Of a DNA stretch of 64,000 bases, positions 58,797-64,000 are shown piece by piece. Position numbers and translations under genes: made by a program. The stretch's first letter is position 1; each line of letters opens with the position of its first letter. Source of the stretch: Piezodorus guildinii (lineage: Eukaryota; Arthropoda; Insecta; Hemiptera; Pentatomidae). Location: contig CM041292.1 in NCBI GenBank assembly GCA_023052935.1, forward strand, positions 137,468,951 to 137,532,950, written 5' to 3'. The notes under the pieces were generated by a model that did no database searches, was not told the DNA's origin, and worked only from the letters and a program-made list of their open reading frames with translations.

Positions 58797-59245
58797 CATG
58801 GATGATGATGACCCACAATAGGGTCGAAACGTTGGCAAACAATAAATTGTTGATACTATTTTGTTGTTTCATTTATTGACCGCCACACGAACTAATTCCT
58901 TGGTTGTTAGGTTCTATCTCCTTCAACCGCCCTGATGATGACCCACAATGGGAGTCGAAACGTTGGCAAACAATAAATAGTTGAAACTACTTGGTTATTT
59001 CATTTACTGGCCGCTATCCGGCCTAATTCCTTCCAGTAACAAGCGGACCACTGATTATATCTACTAGAATGAAATCAACACGGGAACAACAAAAAGATAC
59101 ACCCACTTCAGATTGTTGGGTTCTCAGTCCCATCGCCCTGATGATGAACCACAATGGGGTCTAAACGTTGTCAAACAATAAATAGTTAAATGTATCTAGT
59201 TGTTTCATTTACTGACCGCTACCCGGACTAATTCTTTTCAGTGAT
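58797..59245 (+). repeat. three tandem Penelope-like hammerhead units
   Basis: Each unit contains (C/A)TGATGATGA.CCACAAT.GG, AAACGTTG.CAAACAATAAAT, TTTCATTTA(T/C)TG.CCGC and ACTAATTC.TT or a close variant (starting about 58800, 58930 and 59137). Units 2 and 3 also share TTG(T)TAGGTTCT or TTGGGTTCTCAG upstream. Tandem hammerhead-containing repeats of this sort form the pseudo-LTRs of Penelope-like elements. No Penelope protein is visible in the window. Confidence 0.75.
58929..58967 (+). ncRNA. hammerhead-ribozyme-like motif, best-preserved core
   Basis: Stem I GCC, core CUGAUGA (58932-58938), one extra U, stem II GACCC with GGG-A-GUC (one bulged A), then GAAACGUU (58957-58964), stem I GGC. 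Every core base is conserved and H17 is U. Stem III is the self-complementary ACGU. In unit 1 (58802-58833) C3 is A. In unit 3 (59138-59169) G12 is U. Only this middle unit looks potentially active, most likely as a dimer. Activity is inferred, not shown. Confidence 0.62.
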
Positions 59246-59249
59246 TCTC

Positions 59250-61370
59250 AAACGTAATCATCCACTAGTATTGATGAAAATACAATTTTAATAACCAAAA
59301 TTCCAAATAATTTATGAAATTTAAAGATTAATTGATCCGAAAACATTTAGCCACAGCAAACTATATTTTTATAAAACACAATTATTTTTTTAATTATAAT
59401 TGATAAGTCGGAAACTTAAAAACCACTGATCACCTCTCCATTGAAATAAATTATTAGCATATAATTATACCATCAATGAAAAAAGTGAACTAATTGTATT
59501 TAATTTGTCTCTAGAATCATATACCGAACATTAATCACTGCCTAATTATAATAATTAACTATTAAAAGTAAAATCAATGAATTAAAATCCTGAATGGATG
59601 AAAAAGAACGATGGTTTAAGGGTTCGTCAGTTCGTCGCTCCAAACCGACGGTTTTTACTAGAACGACAAAATGAACGATCGTGTAACTAAGCCTTTACTC
59701 TAAAGTTTCCAGGAGCTAGAGGTGGACTGAAGAGTGTTCAGAAGAACATGGAGAATGGATGAGACAATACTGGGGCAAAATAAAACAGAACTATCGTCGT
59801 CCCAAGTTGGCCATAACGGCGAAAAAATACGGACAAAGATCAACAGTTTGAAAATTGAATTAAAAAAAAAAATTGAATTCATATTCATTAGGATTTTGTT
59901 TTATAAACATTAAAATATAATGTTTGTGCCTGGAAACACAGAGGACCAAATAATTTGAAACCCAAACAATTACGAGTTCGAGACACGGTGCTGTGGGGGG
60001 CTTTTATTTCAGCATTTATTCCCCGCCCTCACCCCCTGGACCGGGAAACCCCATATAAAAAAAAAACCAAAAAAAACCCAAAAAAAAACATTAAAATATA
60101 ATGCACAATTGAAATAAATAGAAAAATGTATAAAGGCTATATTTAGCAATAGTTAATTGTGAATCTAACGAAATAGATTTCTTATTTCTTCTGATTATTT
60201 TTGCTTTGTGTAAAAGTCATATAATACAAGAAATAATGAAGTACTGTTGGCATTTTCTCAAGGACATGTATACTCATAGGTATAGTATGTAGGACATAGT
60301 TAATAAATTTAAATTGTAATTATCAGTAGTCGAATTGAATTTATAAATAATTAATTAAATAATAAGCCGTTGAATTGAATTCGAACATCAAAGAACATTC
60401 GAAAAGCACGGTTAATTCTGATCAACTTTCATGAAAATTCATTTATTTGGGATTTTCTCTAAAAGGCTACTCGTTATTTATAGATAAACCGCTTTGCTAA
60501 AGAATAAATACTTTAGTTTTACTTTGCTTTCTACTCTATTCACTGCTTAGTTCCAGTTTAAATTAAGAGTTTGATCAATGAGGCTGTTATTAAAACGAAA
60601 TCCTTATATAATCAAGTTTCAGAGTATTTTTCATTGAGGTAACTGAACTGAGAGGAAATTCATTATACTCAATGTTGTTTTTCTTTTAAGTATGTGTTTA
60701 CTATTTTCTTCCCGTTTGATGTATAACTTAAAAATTCAGAAGGTTCATTTTTTTTTTTTATGTGCTTAAGTAAGTACACTTGATGATAAAGCAATTATGT
60801 TTATGATATATTTTTTAATGGATTTATAAATACTTAACACATATTTCCGAACATTTAATAATCAAAGTGGTATTGAAAAGAGATATATTCGTGTGCTTTC
60901 TTAAAACTGGTATGGGTATACTTCTCATAGATATTACTCAATAAACCCCCATAGAAACTCCAAACTATCCAATCTAATGTATCACAACTTATCAATGTTT
61001 TCCTTATCATTAAATCATCTAGTGATTTTTAAATTACTGCGAGCAGAAACAAGTGGAAATTTCTAATTAAAGCAATAACAAAAATAAATTTCTTTCATGT
61101 TTACGTACTCATTCTTAGATGTTTACCAATAAATTATTATTGTGCATATGGAGTAATGGTGTCTTATTTCACTATTACTGAATGTCATTGATTTTGGCAG
61201 ATTGTATTATTTCTAAATAAATCGATAAATATATATTAAAAAAATTATCTTCTTGTAACTATATTTTCTTAAGAGCAGTGGAATAATAACTCGTTCCCTT
61301 TATATCAAACAAATTGTGATTGCTCAGAATATATTAGACGGACTGATAAACAGGAAACGTCTCAACGCTC
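59250..61370. other. intergenic, no gene recognised
   Basis: A patch at 59960-60095 (CGAGTTCGAGACACGG, then GGACCGGGAAACCCC and an A-rich tail) looks like a SINE-type remnant. The rest is AT-rich with no supported feature. Confidence 0.4.
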
Positions 61371-61429
61371 GTCAATTGTACTGCACTTAAGCTTCATGGA
61401 ATGTTTTAATCCTACATAGACCCGGAGCT

Positions 61430-62300
61430 ACACATACGCTTGTAGACATTATACCCACACATGGAATCCATGAAATCAGATTTACTAAAAAAGGCAGGGT
61501 TAAGAATGTCCATTACACTATTTATTATAGTGTCCATGACCGCTTACATATCTTTGGAACTAGATTCATTGTGGGAAAAAGTCTGTCACAGCTGATATTA
61601 GATTTCAAGGCCATCAATTCTATACGCTGTGTTCTACGTATTATGGAAGAATTTCACAATTTTAGGAATCATTTGTATACATGCGCCAACAGAAGTTCCT
61701 GATGATCAATTCTATGAGAGCTAGAGTGATATTTCGATCATTACCTCAAATAATAGTTGGAGAACTAGTAAGTCAGAAAATAGAAAGCGTTAGGCCTAAT
61801 TTGGTCAGATATAGTCCACATGAGGATCAAAAGATTATTGTGAAATGGCGGTGAACTTGGCGGATCAGCTAGAACCGCTCAGATCGATATTGTTTTAGTC
61901 AGTTCAAAATATAAGACCTCAGTACTTGATGTCCGCGCAAAACTGGGAACTAACATTGGACTCGGGCCATCATCTGGTAATTGCAGAATTTAGGGCTTTT
62001 TCAACAGTGAAGTACCAGTCTTAATGTTATAGCAAGATGCAAGTCTTAAATTCTGACAACAGTTTGGTTTCAAATTAAGGAATAATCCCTTGAATATATT
62101 TCGAGTCGCATAGGAACTAATACCGAACTGTTTTAACGAAGTAACAAGTGAAGTTTTAAGGATTTAAAACAAGCAGCGATGTAATCGACGGATTGATGAG
62201 GAATGTGCCGCTGTCACTGAAGGAAAAAAAACAACTTGTAATCAGATAATGAAACTAATGAAGCAAATAAGATTTCCTTGAACAATACAGTGTATCAAGA
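61430..62300 (+). pseudogene. RTE-like LINE endonuclease domain (decayed)
   Basis: One frame reads VHDRLHIFGTRFIVGKSLSQ then LDFKAINSIRCVLRI and NHLYTCANRSS (61532-61700), matching the GTGF.V...L...F..IN.R...LR....N.....HAP segment of RTE-clade apurinic endonucleases. A later block, AQIDIVLVSSKYKTSVLDVR then AKLGTNIG (61880-61990), matches the QIDHVL....-S.LDVR..RGAD.GSDH segment near the catalytic His. GPSSG in place of SDHHL, plus many stops, shows loss of the active site. Sequence to about 62.6 kb is probably the linker to the missing reverse transcriptase. Confidence 0.78.
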
Positions 62301-62709
62301 AGGCGCGAAAGATAGTAAATAGTAGTAAGAAAAGACAAAATAAAACTAGATAAGGCAACAATAATTCACATTGGGCTGTAGTAGATTGGTCCATGACAAT
62401 ATTACTCTATATCTCTGCTTAGATTTATACAGAATTTTACGAGTTATATTCGGAGAAGTCCATGAAGCGTCACAAATTTGGAGAATTTGGACTGAGCTGT
62501 GTAGGGCATGCAAGGATGGATAACGATATACTTCTACGGGGCATTATGACTAAACCGTTATATGGAATAAGAGAAATATAAAGACCGTGTTTACGCGCTG
62601 GGAAGATTGGCTGCCGATGCAATAATGTTCCTCGGTGTTGAGAGTTGAAGAATAGAGGAAGCTAGCGATCTATGGTGTAGTAGTCCTTTCAAATGATTGG
62701 TATGTAAGC

Positions 62710-62713
<4 letters not shown>

Positions 62714-62788
<75 letters not shown>
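62714..62788. repeat. (TA)n microsatellite
   Basis: About 37 TA units with one phase slip at 62752. Confidence 0.88.
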
Positions 62789-62790
<2 letters not shown>

Positions 62791-63392
62791 TACATGCACA
62801 TATAGTAGATCATAACAGATAGATGTTATACTTGGTACGGAGTTAGGAAATTGTGTGCAGCCCTTTTAAAAAATTGAAATGTTTTTTGCGCAGTGCGTTA
62901 TTTGTTGTCGAGGTCATAACTTCTGATGAGTGAGTCTTTATATTAAGACATTTGTCTAATAATGAATGGTATTGAAAGGCAATTAAAAATGTCAAGTTTG
63001 CTCCGTATTATTTTTCTTGGAAATTTCCTTAGTTTGATAATTACTCTACGGGATTAATTATGTTTGTTTTACATGATGGAACGGCGACTCTATAGTTCCA
63101 ACATGGAATAAAAACTTTCCAGTATTCTCTTGTACAATAGTTAAAATCGATAAAAACAAGTTCTTAATCAGTATTATTTTTATTTTGTCCAGACTTCTAA
63201 CGGGGAAAAATATCACGCTTTTAAAGTTCTAATAATTTATTTTTCCTGGAATATTGCTTAGAAATATTTTTAATTTATTTCAGTATGCTTATAAAAAGTT
63301 ATTTGCACATTGGTGTACCATAAATCGGTCGTTGATTCTTTACTGAGGAAATTTTTTAAGACACATCATTCGACTAAGATAAGTAATACTGC

Positions 63393-63514
63393 TTAAGGTC
63401 GCGCTTATACTGCACCTTTTTTGGGGGGACTTAAGCGGTAACGTGTTCCATATAAATTTAGAAACCCGCTACCGCTTTAGCCCCCCGAATCGCATGCAGT
63501 ATAAACGCACCCTA
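63393..63514. mobile_element. small palindromic MITE-like element
   Basis: The arms CGCGCTTATACTGCA, GGGGGGACTTAAGCGGTAACG (left) and TGCAGTATAAACGCACCCTAA, CTACCGCTTTAGCCCCCC (right) are inverted repeats of about 48 bp around a 25-bp loop. The AGGGTGCGTTTATACTGCA type of terminus is typical of short insect inverted-repeat transposons. TAAGG occurs on both outer sides but overlaps the repeat, so the target duplication is uncertain. Confidence 0.65.
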
Positions 63515-64000
63515 AGGCTTGCACGGACTATGTCATTGTTGTTGTCCAGTTTCGACCGTTCAATTTCTTCACCAACCAAATATGCTACCGGATTTTTCAT
63601 CCTTATGACAAAAAAGAGAGGGGGTTTTGATCGATACATAATAGACTTTAAGATTTAATAAATTATCTCAGCAAATGTTTGATAGTGAATATAATATGGC
63701 GTATTAGCTTTCTATAAATTCAGAAATATGCTTTAAGTATTTAATATTCGAAAAAACCTTAGAATTTCGTGGCTATCTCGCTAAAGCCGCAACTTCTTTA
63801 TATCAAAAAACTTTTATTTTCGTAAATGCATCACAAATGCTTATCATCACATATCATCATATGCTTGCTTATATTACGAGGGACATTTATTTCCTTATGG
63901 AGCTGGTAGTGGCAGCCGATAAGTTTACTACTAATCAACTCATTTGTATTGTTACATTTTCGCATGATTTTATTATATTTTGTTACAGTGATTTCTTTGG

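Noticed and set aside
58797..59245. CRISPR-like array of regular repeats
   Set aside because: There are only three diverged units with spacers of different lengths in a eukaryotic setting. The repeat itself is a hammerhead motif.

Overview
The window looks like an AT-rich, repeat-dense animal genome, most likely an arthropod and probably an insect. Three things support this. It holds an intron-containing secreted-protein gene whose first coding exon carries only Met-Lys, a layout typical of insect cuticle-type structural genes. Many eukaryotic transposon families are present (jockey-like, RTE-like and RNase H-bearing LINEs, Tc1, mariner, hAT, MITE-like elements, tRNA-derived SINEs, Penelope-like tails). 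There are no operons or bacterial signals. The species cannot be told from the sequence alone.

The only host protein-coding genes I can support are two paralogous glycine-rich secreted proteins in the first 10 kb, both on the + strand. The first (44-778) is cut by the window edge and shows only its last two coding exons. The second (8416-10034) is complete: four coding exons, 210 residues, with a TATA box and a polyadenylation signal. Both share a splice phase, an N-terminal Gly/Trp block, a central hydrophobic peptide (SQVSLQPAIIKIILLGGG), tandem 12-residue GW(S/P)SGGSSGGSS repeats and a terminal Asp-Asp-Trp-Trp. A SINE sits in intron 3 of the second gene only, with an 8-bp target duplication. 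It accounts for almost all of the difference in intron length, so it inserted after the duplication.

From 10 kb onward I find no intact host gene. The region is a layered record of transposons. LINE remnants: jockey-like (2.0, 12.1, 33.6-34.6 kb), CR1/jockey-tail-like (11.0, 18.6-20.3, 35.1 kb), RNase H or zinc-knuckle types (30.7, 39.5, 41.5 kb) and RTE-like (17.1, 26.4-27.2, 49.6, 61.4-62.3 kb). DNA elements: a 1.1-kb non-autonomous hAT with perfect 8-bp target duplications nested in a LINE, an internally deleted mariner, a 1.57-kb Tc1 element with perfect 29-bp ends but a broken transposase, three small inverted-repeat elements, and two high-copy AT-rich families called A and B here. tRNA-derived SINEs of at least two families recur.

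Two structures stand out. Hammerhead-ribozyme-like motifs of the Penelope-like-element type occur at 21.7, 52.3, 54.8 and (three in tandem) 58.8-59.2 kb. A very large inverted repeat, with arms of about 1.15 kb around a 1.28-kb spacer, lies at 45.57-49.17 kb. It could be a long-terminal-repeat-type DNA element or a source of long hairpin RNA.
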